From contig CANPXW010000011.1 in the NCBI GenBank assembly GCA_947587025.1, positions 1 to 38,722 on the forward strand: a stretch of 38,722 nt of DNA, read 5' to 3'. Source of the DNA: an uncultured Oscillospiraceae bacterium. Its GTDB lineage: Bacteria > Bacillota > Clostridia > Oscillospirales > Oscillospiraceae. How positions within the stretch are numbered: position 1 is the stretch's first letter; each line of letters starts with the position of its first letter. The notes beneath the pieces are model-generated. The model worked only from the letters and a program-made list of their open reading frames with translations, did not search any database and was not told the origin of the DNA. The translations under genes were made by a program, and so were the position numbers. Below are positions 10,669-19,938 of this stretch, in pieces.

Positions 10669-12951
10669 ATGCGAAAGCTGGCGTGGGCGGCGCTGGGCTT
10701 CACCGTGGCGGTGGGGCTGAGCGAGTATGTCCTGCCGGCGGGAGGGCTGCCGTATATCGCGGCAGCTCTCGCCGTTTTATGCCCCCTTGTCCGGCGCTGG
10801 CGCAAGCACGGCCGGCAGATGGCGGTGTGCCTGCTGGCGGGCGCGGTGGGCGCCGCGCTGTGGTGGGGACAGTATACCCTCTGTGTCCGGCCTGTGCTGG
10901 ACATGGTGGGGGAAGAAGTTGAAATAACGGCGCGTATCACCAACTATGTGGAGATAAACGACGATTATGAGCGGGTCTCCGCACGCGTGGTGGAGGGCGC
11001 GCCCAAACGGAAGGCGCTGCTGTATCTGTACGAGGGCAGCCTGCCGGCGCTGGAGCCGGGGGACCTGGTCCGGGTACAGGTGCGCCTGAGCGACCCGGTG
11101 ACGCGCCAGGGGGAGCGGTCCCATCTGTACACCAGCCAGGGGGCGTTCCTGCTGGGGTACGTCCAGCCGGGGACCCTGTCGATAACAGGCCGGGCGCCTC
11201 TGGCGGGACTGCGGTACTTCCCCCAGCGGCTGTGCCGGACCATCCAGACGCTGTGTGAGCGCTTTTTTGACCCCGATACGGCCCCGCTGGCGAAGGGCCT
11301 GCTCACCGGCGACACCAGCCAGCTGGAGCGGGATACCGAAAACTACGCCGCCATGCGCATCGCCGGCGTGCTGCACATCGTGGCGGTCAGCGGCATGCAC
11401 ATGTTCGTGCTGGTGGGCTTTTTGCAGCTGCTGCTGGGCCGGAGCCGCCGGACCAGCCTTATCTGCCTGCCGGTGATATGGTTGTTCGCCCTGACGGCGG
11501 GCGGCAAGCCTTCGGTGGTGCGGGCGGCGGTGATGCAGACGCTGTATCTGGCCGCGCCGCTGGCGCGCCGGGAGGCGGACGAGCTCACATGCCTGAGCGC
11601 GGCGCTGCTGGCGCTGCTGCTGAAAAACCCCATGGCCATCGGCGGCGTGGGTCTGCAGCTGAGTTTTGCCTGTATGGCGGGATATGTGTTCCTGCTGCCC
11701 AGGGTGATGCGGCGGCTGAGCCGAATGGTGCCGGGAGACGGCTGGCTGGCGGGCGCGGCGCGTTCCAACATCGGCGGCACCGTCTGCGCCAACGTCTTCT
11801 CCGTGCCCTTGGCCGCGCTGTACTTCGGCCAGCTGCCCCTGTGGGGCCTGGCGGCGAATCTGCTGACGCTGCCGGCGGCGGAGCTGACCTTCGGCGGGGC
11901 GTGGGTGTGCTGTGCGCTGGGCGCGGTGTGGCCGGCGGCGGGCCGGGCGCTGGGCTGGCTTTTGAGCTGGGCGGTGCGCTGGTGCCTGATGATATACCGC
12001 GCTATCGCGTCCCTGCCGGTGGCCAGCCTGGCCATGAATACGCCCCGGGCCTGGGCCTGGTTGGCGGGGACATACGCCCTGTTCGCCCTGTGGTACTGGC
12101 TGCGGCACAGGCGGGGCAGACGCCGGGCCGTCCCCCTGGACGTGCCGGTATGCCTGGCGGCGCTGGGGCTGTGCCTGGTGCTGGCGGCGGGCAAATGGGC
12201 CGTGGGCCCCGGCGAGGGCGTCGTCACCGTGCTGGATGTGGGCCAGGGCGAGTGCGTGGTGCTGGCTGGGCAGACGGGCACGGCGGTGGTGGACTGCGGC
12301 GGCAGCAGTCTGGACGACGCCGGGGATATTGCCGCCGACTATCTGCAGAGCATCGGCCGCAGCCGGGTGGACGCGCTGGTGCTGACCCATCTGCACGCCG
12401 ACCACGCCGGAGGCGTGCGGACGCTGCTGTACCGGATACCGGTGGGGCGGCTGATACTTCCCGCGTCGGCGGACGACGGCGACGGGCTGCTGGCGGACAT
12501 CCTGGACGCGGCGCGGGATAGGGACGTGCCGGTGATGCGCCTGGCCGAGCCCGCCCGCCTGACGGCGGGGGAGCTGACCCTGGAGCTGCTGCTGCCCCAG
12601 GGGGCGGAGGAGAACGAGCAGGGCATCGTGGCCCTGGGCGAGGTCGCCGGACACAGCGCGCTCATCATGGGCGACGCGGGCATGCGGGCGGAGATGAGCC
12701 TGCTGCGGGAGGGCTCTCTGCCGGCCGCAGACGTGCTGGCGGTGGGCCACCACGGCTCCAAGACCGCCACGGGCCGGCTGATGCTGCTGGCGGTGCGGCC
12801 GGAGACGGCGGTGGTGAGCGTGGGCTACAACTCTTACGGCCAGCCGGCGGAGGAGACTCTGGAACGGCTGACGGCGTGCGGCGCCCATGTCCGGCGCACT
12901 GACCTGGAGGGCGACGTGACGATACGATTCGAGCAAGAGGACGATGGATGA
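10669..12951 (+). CDS. comEC: ComEC/Rec2 DNA internalisation protein
   Basis: Multi-TM competence domain (HIVAVSGMHM) plus C-terminal metallo-beta-lactamase domain (LTHLHADHAGG, GHHGSKTATG). Confidence 0.95.
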   Translation: MRKLAWAALGFTVAVGLSEYVLPAGGLPYIAAALAVLCPLVRRWRKHGRQMAVCLLAGAVGAALWWGQYTLCVRPVLDMVGEEVEITARITNYVEINDDYERVSARVVEGAPKRKALLYLYEGSLPALEPGDLVRVQVRLSDPVTRQGERSHLYTSQGAFLLGYVQPGTLSITGRAPLAGLRYFPQRLCRTIQTLCERFFDPDTAPLAKGLLTGDTSQLERDTENYAAMRIAGVLHIVAVSGMHMFVLVGFLQLLLGRSRRTSLICLPVIWLFALTAGGKPSVVRAAVMQTLYLAAPLARREADELTCLSAALLALLLKNPMAIGGVGLQLSFACMAGYVFLLPRVMRRLSRMVPGDGWLAGAARSNIGGTVCANVFSVPLAALYFGQLPLWGLAANLLTLPAAELTFGGAWVCCALGAVWPAAGRALGWLLSWAVRWCLMIYRAIASLPVASLAMNTPRAWAWLAGTYALFALWYWLRHRRGRRRAVPLDVPVCLAALGLCLVLAAGKWAVGPGEGVVTVLDVGQGECVVLAGQTGTAVVDCGGSSLDDAGDIAADYLQSIGRSRVDALVLTHLHADHAGGVRTLLYRIPVGRLILPASADDGDGLLADILDAARDRDVPVMRLAEPARLTAGELTLELLLPQGAEENEQGIVALGEVAGHSALIMGDAGMRAEMSLLREGSLPAADVLAVGHHGSKTATGRLMLLAVRPETAVVSVGYNSYGQPAEETLERLTACGAHVRRTDLEGDVTIRFEQEDDG

Positions 12952-13997
12952 TGGCGAGACAGGAGAAGAAAAAGCTGGATTACGGCGCGGAGATAAAAAA
13001 GCTCCGCCAGGAGGGGCCCGGGCGGGTATATATCCTCCGGGGGGAGGAGGACTATCTGCGGGACAGCTTCCTGGCAGAGCTGAAAAAGCTGTGCCTGGAC
13101 GAGGGGACCGAGGCGTTCAACTACCACCGGCTCCAGGGGCCCGGTCTGGACATGGCGCGGCTTTCCCAGAGCGTAGAGGCCATGCCCTTCATGGGCGAGC
13201 ATACCCTCGTCGAGGTGCGGGACTTTGACGTCAACCGCACCTCCGGCTACGACCCGGAGGCGCTGAAGGCGCTGCTGGCCGACGTGCCGGAGTGGGCAAC
13301 GATGGCGTTCGTGTTCGCCCCGGACTATGCGCCGGACATGCGCCTGGGGGCGGTGAAGGCCATGAAAAAGGCCGGAACGGACCTGGAGTTCACCAGGGCC
13401 GAGGGAGCCGCGCTGGTGCGCTGGGTGACGCGCCGGGCGGAGGACCTGGACAAGACCATCGACCCGCCCACGGCCAGCTATCTCATCTGGGTCTGCGGCG
13501 AGCGGATGAACAGCCTCATCCCGGAGATCACCAAGATCGCCGGCCACGCCGCCGGCAGGGCCATCATGCGCGCCGACATCGACGCGGTGGCCAAAAAGGC
13601 CCCGGAGACCACCATCTTCGATCTGACCGACGCGCTGGGCGAGGGACGATATGACAAGGCGGCCGGCCTGATGGCGGACCTGCTGGCGGACAAGGACGAG
13701 CCGCCGCAGAAGCAGATCGCCATGATCAGCGAGCAGTTCCGGCGGCTGTACGCGGCCCGGCTGGCCGCCGACTGCGGCAAGGGCGAGGCGTACATCACCG
13801 CCTGCGTGCCGGAGCTGACGGGCAGGCCCTACTTTATCCAGCCCCTGCAGCGGGCGTGCCGGAAGTACTCCACGGACCGGCTGGCCCGGGCGGTGAGCCT
13901 GTGCGCCGGGTGCGACTACGCCATGAAGGACACCGGCGGCGAGCCGGAGGCGCTGCTGCGCGAGCTGCTGCTGCAGCTGGCCCTGGACCGGTCATGA
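12948..13997 (+). CDS. holA: DNA polymerase III delta subunit
   Basis: 349 aa; YILRGEEDYLRDSF, LIPEITKIAG and typical position after comEC. Confidence 0.92.
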   Translation: MMARQEKKKLDYGAEIKKLRQEGPGRVYILRGEEDYLRDSFLAELKKLCLDEGTEAFNYHRLQGPGLDMARLSQSVEAMPFMGEHTLVEVRDFDVNRTSGYDPEALKALLADVPEWATMAFVFAPDYAPDMRLGAVKAMKKAGTDLEFTRAEGAALVRWVTRRAEDLDKTIDPPTASYLIWVCGERMNSLIPEITKIAGHAAGRAIMRADIDAVAKKAPETTIFDLTDALGEGRYDKAAGLMADLLADKDEPPQKQIAMISEQFRRLYAARLAADCGKGEAYITACVPELTGRPYFIQPLQRACRKYSTDRLARAVSLCAGCDYAMKDTGGEPEALLRELLLQLALDRS

Positions 13998-14593
13998 TAC
14001 GCATCCGGGAGGCGATCGTGGTGGAGGGCCGCTACGACAAGGCGGCTCTGGCCAATGTGGCGGACACGGTCATCGTGGACACCGAGGGCTTCGGCGTGTT
14101 CTCCGACAGGGAGAAGCTGGCGCTGCTGCGCCGGCTGGCCCAGGCGCGGGGGCTGATCGTGCTGACGGACAGCGACGGCGGCGGATTTCTCATCCGCAAT
14201 TTTTTGAAGAGCGCCATCGACCCGGCGCTGGTCAAGCACGCCTACATCCCCGATGTGCCCGGCAAGGAGAGACGCAAAAAAAGCCCCTCCAAACAGGGAC
14301 TTCTGGGGGTGGAGGGCATGCCCCCCGCCGTGCTGGAGGACGCTCTGCGCCGGGCAGGGGCCACGGAGGTGGGCCAGGAGCAGGCCGGACCGGCCGCCGC
14401 GCCCATGACCAAGGCGGAGCTGTACGCCATGGGTCTGGCCGGCCGGCCGGACAGCGCCAGATGCCGGGCGCGGGTGAAAAAGGCCCTGGACCTGCCGGCG
14501 GGCCTGAGCGCCAACGCCCTGCTGGACGTGCTCAACGCCCTGTCCAGCCGGGAAGAGGTGGAGCGGATACTGTCCGACGCCGGGGCGGAGTGA
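13994..14593 (+). CDS. rnmV: Ribonuclease M5-like TOPRIM protein
   Basis: VVEGRYDKAAL, VLTDSDGGGFLIRNFL, KKSPSKQGLLGVEGM; ATGA overlap with holA. Confidence 0.85.
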   Translation: MIRIREAIVVEGRYDKAALANVADTVIVDTEGFGVFSDREKLALLRRLAQARGLIVLTDSDGGGFLIRNFLKSAIDPALVKHAYIPDVPGKERRKKSPSKQGLLGVEGMPPAVLEDALRRAGATEVGQEQAGPAAAPMTKAELYAMGLAGRPDSARCRARVKKALDLPAGLSANALLDVLNALSSREEVERILSDAGAE

Positions 14594-14602
14594 CCGTCCC
14601 GG

Positions 14603-14851
14603 CTATTTCTTTGCGCCCGGGTCCTCCAGAACGATGAGGCCGATGCCCGCCGCCAGCAGCACCCCCGCCGGGGCCTCCGCCATGGCCCTGGCCAGACGAT
14701 AGGCCCGCCAGTTGCCCAGGGTGGGCTCCCCGGCGAACAGGCACACCGCGAAGGCGGCGAACGCCATGGCGCAGCACAGCGCCATCACGATGCGCACGCC
14801 CAGCAGGCCCGCCGGGGATATTTTTTTGAAGCTATGTAAAAACCTCTTCAT
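14603..14851 (-). CDS. Small hypothetical membrane protein (82 aa)
   Basis: Two hydrophobic segments; consensus-like promoter directly upstream. Confidence 0.55.
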   Translation of the reverse strand: MKRFLHSFKKISPAGLLGVRIVMALCCAMAFAAFAVCLFAGEPTLGNWRAYRLARAMAEAPAGVLLAAGIGLIVLEDPGAKK

Positions 14852-14857
14852 GGGGTT

Positions 14858-14886
14858 ATCATACCGTGCATTTTCCCCAGAGACAA
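14858..14886 (-). promoter_or_regulatory. Predicted promoter of 82-aa ORF
   Basis: Minus strand TTGTCT-N17-TATGAT; -10 ends 6 nt before the ATG. Confidence 0.5.
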
Positions 14887-15034
14887 GGAACAGTTCCCAC
14901 CAAATTTGGTAAATACATTATGTCGCGTAAAAAAGTACGGAAAAACGCAAGTTTTTGTGGAATTCTCCCGGAAGTCGTGCTATAATTATGTAAATCATAT
15001 TTGCATCTGAGTACAGATCGGGAGGATACGCGCT

Positions 15035-15502
15035 ATGAAATGCCCCTATTGCGGTTATGCCGAGAGCAAGGTCATCGACTCGCGCCCTGCGGACGACGGC
15101 AGCACCATCCGCCGCCGGCGGGAGTGCCTGATGTGCTCCAAGCGGTTCACCACCTATGAGAAGGTGGAGCGCATGCCCCTGGTGGTGGTCAAGCGGGACG
15201 GCAGCCGCCAGACCTTCGACAAGGTGAAGCTGATAAACTCTATGGTCCGGGCCTGCGAGAAGCGCACGGTGCCCCTGGACAAGATCGAGAACATCGCCAC
15301 GTCCATCGAGACGGAGCTGCAGAGCGCCCTGGAGCGGGAGATCACCACCGCCGAGATCGGCGACATGGTCATGGAGCAGCTCAAGGCTGTGGACGAGGTG
15401 TCCTATGTCCGCTTCGCCAGCGTCTACCGCCAGTTCAAGGACATCAACACCTTCATGGAGGAGCTGACCAAGCTGCTGGGCGACAAGACCAAGCAGGAAT
15501 AA
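15035..15502 (+). CDS. nrdR: Transcriptional repressor NrdR
   Basis: [42 protein letters not shown] zinc ribbon plus ATP-cone. Confidence 0.98.
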   Translation: MKCPYCGYAESKVIDSRPADDGSTIRRRRECLMCSKRFTTYEKVERMPLVVVKRDGSRQTFDKVKLINSMVRACEKRTVPLDKIENIATSIETELQSALEREITTAEIGDMVMEQLKAVDEVSYVRFASVYRQFKDINTFMEELTKLLGDKTKQE

Positions 15503-15504
15503 GG

Positions 15505-16203
15505 TCATTTCTTTTCTCTGGGGGACAGGAATATGCCCCCCGCCATGTCCACCGTCATCATATATACGTCCCTGGGCGAGGACAGCCCCTGGCTGCGCAG
15601 ATGCTTTTCCAGCCACTTTTCGTCCTTGCCCAGTATTTTCAGGTTCTCCGTCAGCACCCGGCCCTCGTTGACGACGATCAGCGGATAGCCCGCGTCCTGG
15701 GCCGGGATGTTCATCTGGGCGGCGGTGACCGGCCGGCTGCCGGGGGCGAGGATGACGTTCAGCCGCCCGTCGGTCTCCAGGATGGCGTACTGCACCTCGT
15801 TCAGGTCCAGCGCCCCCTGGCTGCGCAGCGCCTCGGCAAGCTCGTCCGGGGTGAACCGGTTGCGGCGCATCTGGCTCTGGTCGATGCGGCCGTGGACCAC
15901 CAGCAGCGCCGGCTTGCCGGCCAGTATGCCCCGCAGGCGCACGCTCCTGGCCGTGAGCAGCGATACCGCCATGTCCAGCGCGAACAGGGCCGCAGCCGGG
16001 GCGATGCCGTAGTACAGCGGCTTTTCCGGGCTGGAGATGGGCGTACCGGCCACCTCGGAGATGAGGATGGTCACGATCAGCTCCGAGGGCTCCAGGTCCC
16101 CCAGCTGACGCTTGCCCATCAGACGCATAAATAAGATCAATACGGCATATATGACGGCCGAATTGAATAGAATTTCTTTCAGCATAGGGATAGTATCCCG
16201 CAT
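15505..16203 (-). CDS. DUF421 / YetF family membrane protein
   Basis: MRDTIPMLKEILFNSAVIYAVLILFMRLMGKRQLGDLEPSELIVTILISEVA... typical YetF N-terminus. Confidence 0.9.
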   Translation of the reverse strand: MRDTIPMLKEILFNSAVIYAVLILFMRLMGKRQLGDLEPSELIVTILISEVAGTPISSPEKPLYYGIAPAAALFALDMAVSLLTARSVRLRGILAGKPALLVVHGRIDQSQMRRNRFTPDELAEALRSQGALDLNEVQYAILETDGRLNVILAPGSRPVTAAQMNIPAQDAGYPLIVVNEGRVLTENLKILGKDEKWLEKHLRSQGLSSPRDVYMMTVDMAGGIFLSPREKK

Positions 16204-16206
16204 CTT

Positions 16207-16228
16207 GCCCGTTCTATTATGAACGGGC
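16207..16228. repeat. Perfect inverted repeat between divergent DUF421 gene and glmM
   Basis: GCCCGTTC-TATTAT-GAACGGGC. Confidence 0.7.
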
Positions 16229-16260
16229 GGGATCATTATCACTGTCAAGAGGAGAAGATC

Positions 16261-17616
16261 ATGGGTAAATATTTCGGCACCGACGGCTTCCGAGGCGAGG
16301 CCAACGTGGACCTGGACCCGGTCCACGCCTTCCAGATAGGCCGTTACCTGGGCTGGCACTTCAGCCGCCAGCACAAGGGCAAGATCGTCATCGGCAAGGA
16401 TACCCGCCGCAGCAGCTATATGTATGAGAACGCCCTGGCGGCCGGCATCGTCGCTTCCGGCGCGGACGCGTACCTGCTGCACGTGACCACCACCCCCTGC
16501 GTGGCGTATATCACCCGCAGCGAGGGCTTCGACTGCGGCGTGATGATCTCCGCCAGTCATAACCCGTTCTACGACAATGGCATCAAGCTGCTCAATTCCG
16601 AGGGCGAGAAGATGGACGATGCGCTGCAGGACGCCATCGAGGATTACATCGACGGCAGGATACCCGAGCTGCCCTACGCCACCCGGGACCAGATCGGCTG
16701 CACCGTGGACTTCTACTCCGGCCGCAACCGCTACATCGGCCGGCTGACCGGACTGGCCGACTGCCCCTTCGAGGACCGCACCATCGCCCTGGACTGCGCC
16801 AACGGCTCCACCTGGATGATCGCCCGCAGCGTGTTCACCGCCCTGGGCGCCAAGGTACTGGTCATCAACGACCGGCCCGACGGGGTGAACATCAACCGGG
16901 GCTGCGGCTCCACCCACATCGAGGGCCTGCAGGAGTTCGTGCGCCAGAGCCGGGTGGACTGCGGCTTTGCCTTCGACGGCGACGGCGACCGGTGCCTGGC
17001 TGTGGACGAGCGGGGCGAGGTGGTCAACGGCGACAAGATCATGTACATATGCGCCAAGGACATGAAGAGCCGGGGCCATCTGCCCAGCAACACCGTGGTC
17101 ACCACGGTCATGTCCAACCTGGGCCTGTATAAGGCCCTGGACGCGGCCGGCATCGGCTACGAGAAGACCGCTGTGGGCGACCGGTACGTGTACGAGAACA
17201 TGAAGGCCAACGACCACCTGATCGGCGGAGAGCAGTCCGGCCACATCATCTTCCGCAAGTACGCCCGTTCCGGCGACGGGCTCATCACCGCCATCATGCT
17301 CATGCGGGTGCTCATCCGCACCAACCTGCCCCTGTCCGCCCTGGCCGCCCCGGTGACCATGTACCCTCAGGTGCTGAAAAACGTGGTGGTCACCGATAAG
17401 GAGGCCGCGCTGGCAAACGATGCAGTGCAGGCCGCCGTGGCCGCTGTGGAGGCCGACCTGGGCGACGACGGCCGGGTGCTGCTGCGCAAGAGCGGCACGG
17501 AGCCGGTGCTGCGTGTCATGAGCGAGGCCACCACCCGGGAGCGCTGCGAGCAGAGCGTGGACGCTATCATCGCCGCCATGGACAAAGAGGGCCTGCTGGT
17601 GGAGGTGCGCAAATGA
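16261..17616 (+). CDS. glmM: Phosphoglucosamine mutase family protein
   Basis: MGKYFGTDGFRGEAN, MISASHNPFYDNGIKL, FDGDGDRCLAVDE, LLRKSGTEPVLRVM. Confidence 0.95.
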   Translation: MGKYFGTDGFRGEANVDLDPVHAFQIGRYLGWHFSRQHKGKIVIGKDTRRSSYMYENALAAGIVASGADAYLLHVTTTPCVAYITRSEGFDCGVMISASHNPFYDNGIKLLNSEGEKMDDALQDAIEDYIDGRIPELPYATRDQIGCTVDFYSGRNRYIGRLTGLADCPFEDRTIALDCANGSTWMIARSVFTALGAKVLVINDRPDGVNINRGCGSTHIEGLQEFVRQSRVDCGFAFDGDGDRCLAVDERGEVVNGDKIMYICAKDMKSRGHLPSNTVVTTVMSNLGLYKALDAAGIGYEKTAVGDRYVYENMKANDHLIGGEQSGHIIFRKYARSGDGLITAIMLMRVLIRTNLPLSALAAPVTMYPQVLKNVVVTDKEAALANDAVQAAVAAVEADLGDDGRVLLRKSGTEPVLRVMSEATTRERCEQSVDAIIAAMDKEGLLVEVRK

Positions 17617-18278
17617 TAAAGACTGCCGACCTTTATGACCTTTCCCACACCGCCGCGAGGCCCCTGCTGGAGAAGGCCGAATACCCCTGGGAGGCCCTGG
17701 CGGGCATCAGCGGCTTCATCCTGCAGCTGGGCGCCACCCTCTCCCCAGAGGAGTACGACCATCCGGCGGAGGATGTGTGGATAGCAAAGGACGCCACCGT
17801 GTTCGCCACCGCCTACATCAAGGGCCCCTGCATCATCGGCCACGGTACCGAGGTGCGCCAGTGCGCCTTCATCCGGGGCAACGCCCTGGTGGGGGAAAAC
17901 TGCGTGGTGGGCAACTCCACGGAGCTGAAAAACGTCATCCTGTTCGACAACGTCCAGGTGCCTCATTATAATTACGTGGGCGACTCCATCCTGGGCTACA
18001 AGTCCCACATGGGCGCGGCCAGCCTGACAAGCAACGTGAAAAGCGATAAACAGCTGGTGGTCATCCACAACGGCAGGGAGCAGATCGAGACTGGCCGGAA
18101 AAAGGTGGGCGCCATGATCGGCGACCGGGTGGAGGTAGGCTGCGGCAGCGTTCTCAACCCCGGCACTGTCATCGGCCCGGACAGCAACATCTATCCCCTG
18201 TCCTCCGTCCGGGGCGTGGTCCCGGCAAACTCCATCTTCAAGGCCCAGAACAACATCGTGCCCAAGACCCTGGCGTGA
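17613..18278 (+). CDS. Stand-alone left-handed beta-helix protein resembling the GlmU acetyltransferase domain
   Basis: Hexapeptide repeats; ...VPHYNYVGDSILGYKSHMGAASLTSNVKSD; overlaps glmM stop (ATGA). Confidence 0.85.
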   Translation: MIKTADLYDLSHTAARPLLEKAEYPWEALAGISGFILQLGATLSPEEYDHPAEDVWIAKDATVFATAYIKGPCIIGHGTEVRQCAFIRGNALVGENCVVGNSTELKNVILFDNVQVPHYNYVGDSILGYKSHMGAASLTSNVKSDKQLVVIHNGREQIETGRKKVGAMIGDRVEVGCGSVLNPGTVIGPDSNIYPLSSVRGVVPANSIFKAQNNIVPKTLA

Positions 18279-18293
18279 AAGGAATATGAGAAG

Positions 18294-18320
18294 CGGGCTG
18301 CCGTCAGGCAGCCCGTTTTT
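18294..18320 (+). terminator. Rho-independent terminator
   Basis: CGGGCTGCC-GTCA-GGCAGCCCG-TTTTT. Confidence 0.85.
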
Positions 18321-19135
18321 CAGTTGTTGTTCCCGCTGCCCCGGGGGTCCACGGCGGGGGAGGGGACGGTGTTCAGCGTCTGGATGGCGGAGCGGTAATC
18401 CTCCGCAGCCTCGATGCTGTCGGGCGGGAAAAATTCTTCGACGGGAAAACGGATTCTACTGAACAGCGTGCAGGGGTCGTCCTCCGAGCCGGACACGCAG
18501 TCCTTGTCGGGCAGGCAGTAGTCGTACACCGGCACCACCAGCTGGCTGTCCCGCTCCAGGCGGATGATGGAGAACTGCCCCAGCGTCACCAGCAGCAGCC
18601 GGGAGCCGTCGGTGAGCACCAGGTCCTCCCCGAACCGGGCCAGGATGCCCGCCGGGATGGCCGATACGTCCGCCGTCAGCCCCGTGGGGCAGGCGTCCAC
18701 CACCTTCATGTTCAGGGCGATGGGGTCCACGCACTCCACCACGGCGATGGGCTGGGTGTAGCTGTCGGCAAAGGCGCCGTCGGAGCTGAACACCTTGGCG
18801 GAGCCCTCGCTGCCGAAGAGCATGACCCGCTTGTTGAACACGCACAGGCCGGTCACCGGGTTCTCGCCGGGGAAGGTGGTGCCGGTGACCTCATAGAAAT
18901 AGGTCACGTCCACGGTGTAAAAGCCCCGGTTGAAGCTGATCTCGTCCACGTCCACGTCCGCATACAGCAGCGTGGCCCCGGTGGGCCGCACGCTGAACGC
19001 GCTCTCTATGTACGGCTGGGAGCTGACGGTGGGGTACACACGCAGGTCCTCCACGCAGTCCTTGTCGCGGCAGCTGTCGTATATCTTCCTTGTATGGATG
19101 CACACGGCTTCGGTGCATTCCTGGCTGTCCGCCAT
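18320..19135 (-). CDS. Hypothetical protein with duplicated YDxC-DKDC motif
   Basis: 271 aa ORF with IYDSCRDKDCVEDLRVY near the N-terminus and VYDYCLPDKDCVSG near the C-terminus; no recognisable domain. Confidence 0.8.
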   Translation of the reverse strand: MADSQECTEAVCIHTRKIYDSCRDKDCVEDLRVYPTVSSQPYIESAFSVRPTGATLLYADVDVDEISFNRGFYTVDVTYFYEVTGTTFPGENPVTGLCVFNKRVMLFGSEGSAKVFSSDGAFADSYTQPIAVVECVDPIALNMKVVDACPTGLTADVSAIPAGILARFGEDLVLTDGSRLLLVTLGQFSIIRLERDSQLVVPVYDYCLPDKDCVSGSEDDPCTLFSRIRFPVEEFFPPDSIEAAEDYRSAIQTLNTVPSPAVDPRGSGNNN

Positions 19136-19274
19136 GCTGATACCTCCTTATCCTGTGAGCCGGAAGCGCTCCGGCGTTTCAGTACAGTGTATGCGCCGGC
19201 GGGGAGAATGTGAAATTTTCCTGTACGGGCCCGGCGTTTTGTGGTATCATAGGGGAGAAAGCGAGGCGGCGCAT

Positions 19275-19799
19275 ATGGAGCACCTGGGATTCATACGGGA
19301 CAAGCTGGACATCAAGATATTGATACTGTACATCCTGGAGAAGCTGCCCAAGCCGGTGGAGGCGGTGACGCTGTCCGACCTGGCGCTGTTCGACGGGGGT
19401 TTTACCTGGTTCGACTATACCGACTGCCTGGCGGAGCTTATAAAGACCGAGCACGTGACGGAGAAGAACGGCAGATACGCCATCACGGAAAAGGGCCGGC
19501 GGAACGTGGACACGGTGTACACCAGCCTGCCCTACACCGTCCGGGCAAAGGCCGAGCGTCTGACCGCGCCGGTGGCGGCGGCCATGCGCCGGGCCAGCAT
19601 GATCGAGACGGACATCGAGCCCGGCCCCAAGGGCGGAAAGAGCGTGAGCCTGCGGCTTTCCGACGGGGTGGGAGAGATCGTCTCCATGCGCCTGGCGGTG
19701 CCGGACGAGGCCCAGGCCAAAGCCATCGAAAAGCGCTTTCGCGCCGACGCCGAGGACATATACAATCAGCTCATCGAGATACTGACCACGGAAGGATGA
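19275..19799 (+). CDS. DUF4364 family protein
   Basis: MEHLGFIRDKLDIKILILYILEKLPKPV...FTWFDYTDCLAEL typical of the family. Confidence 0.9.
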   Translation: MEHLGFIRDKLDIKILILYILEKLPKPVEAVTLSDLALFDGGFTWFDYTDCLAELIKTEHVTEKNGRYAITEKGRRNVDTVYTSLPYTVRAKAERLTAPVAAAMRRASMIETDIEPGPKGGKSVSLRLSDGVGEIVSMRLAVPDEAQAKAIEKRFRADAEDIYNQLIEILTTEG

Positions 19800-19801
19800 A
19801 A

Positions 19802-19828
19802 AACGGGACGCGCCAGCCGCGTCCCGTT
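19802..19828 (+). terminator. Rho-independent terminator
   Basis: AACGGGACGCG-CCAGC-CGCGTCCCGTT followed by TTCTTTT. Confidence 0.8.
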
Positions 19829-19869
19829 TTCTTTTCATGCATTCTCGATATTCGCCTGCCGTGGACGTC

Positions 19870-19898
19870 TTGCCAGGAGAGAGATAATGTGTTAAAAT
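19870..19898 (+). promoter_or_regulatory. Predicted promoter of nucleotidyltransferase gene
   Basis: TTGCCA-N17-TAAAAT. Confidence 0.6.
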
Positions 19899-19909
19899 AA
19901 CATATTATC
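19883..19909. promoter_or_regulatory. Operator-like 27-bp inverted repeat overlapping the -10 box
   Basis: GATAATGTGTTA-AAA-TAACATATTATC (11/12 arm identity). Confidence 0.6.
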
Positions 19910-19938
19910 TTATGCCCCGGAAGGGGCGCGGAGGAAGT

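Noticed and set aside
10777-12936. 719-aa minus-strand ORF antisense to comEC
   Set aside because: Gln/Arg/His-rich shadow ORF; comEC on the plus strand has full domain support.
16204-17244. N-terminal ~350-aa extension of the DUF421 ORF antisense to glmM
   Set aside because: YetF-type N-terminus starts at MRDTIPMLKEILF (16203); the upstream part is a shadow of glmM.
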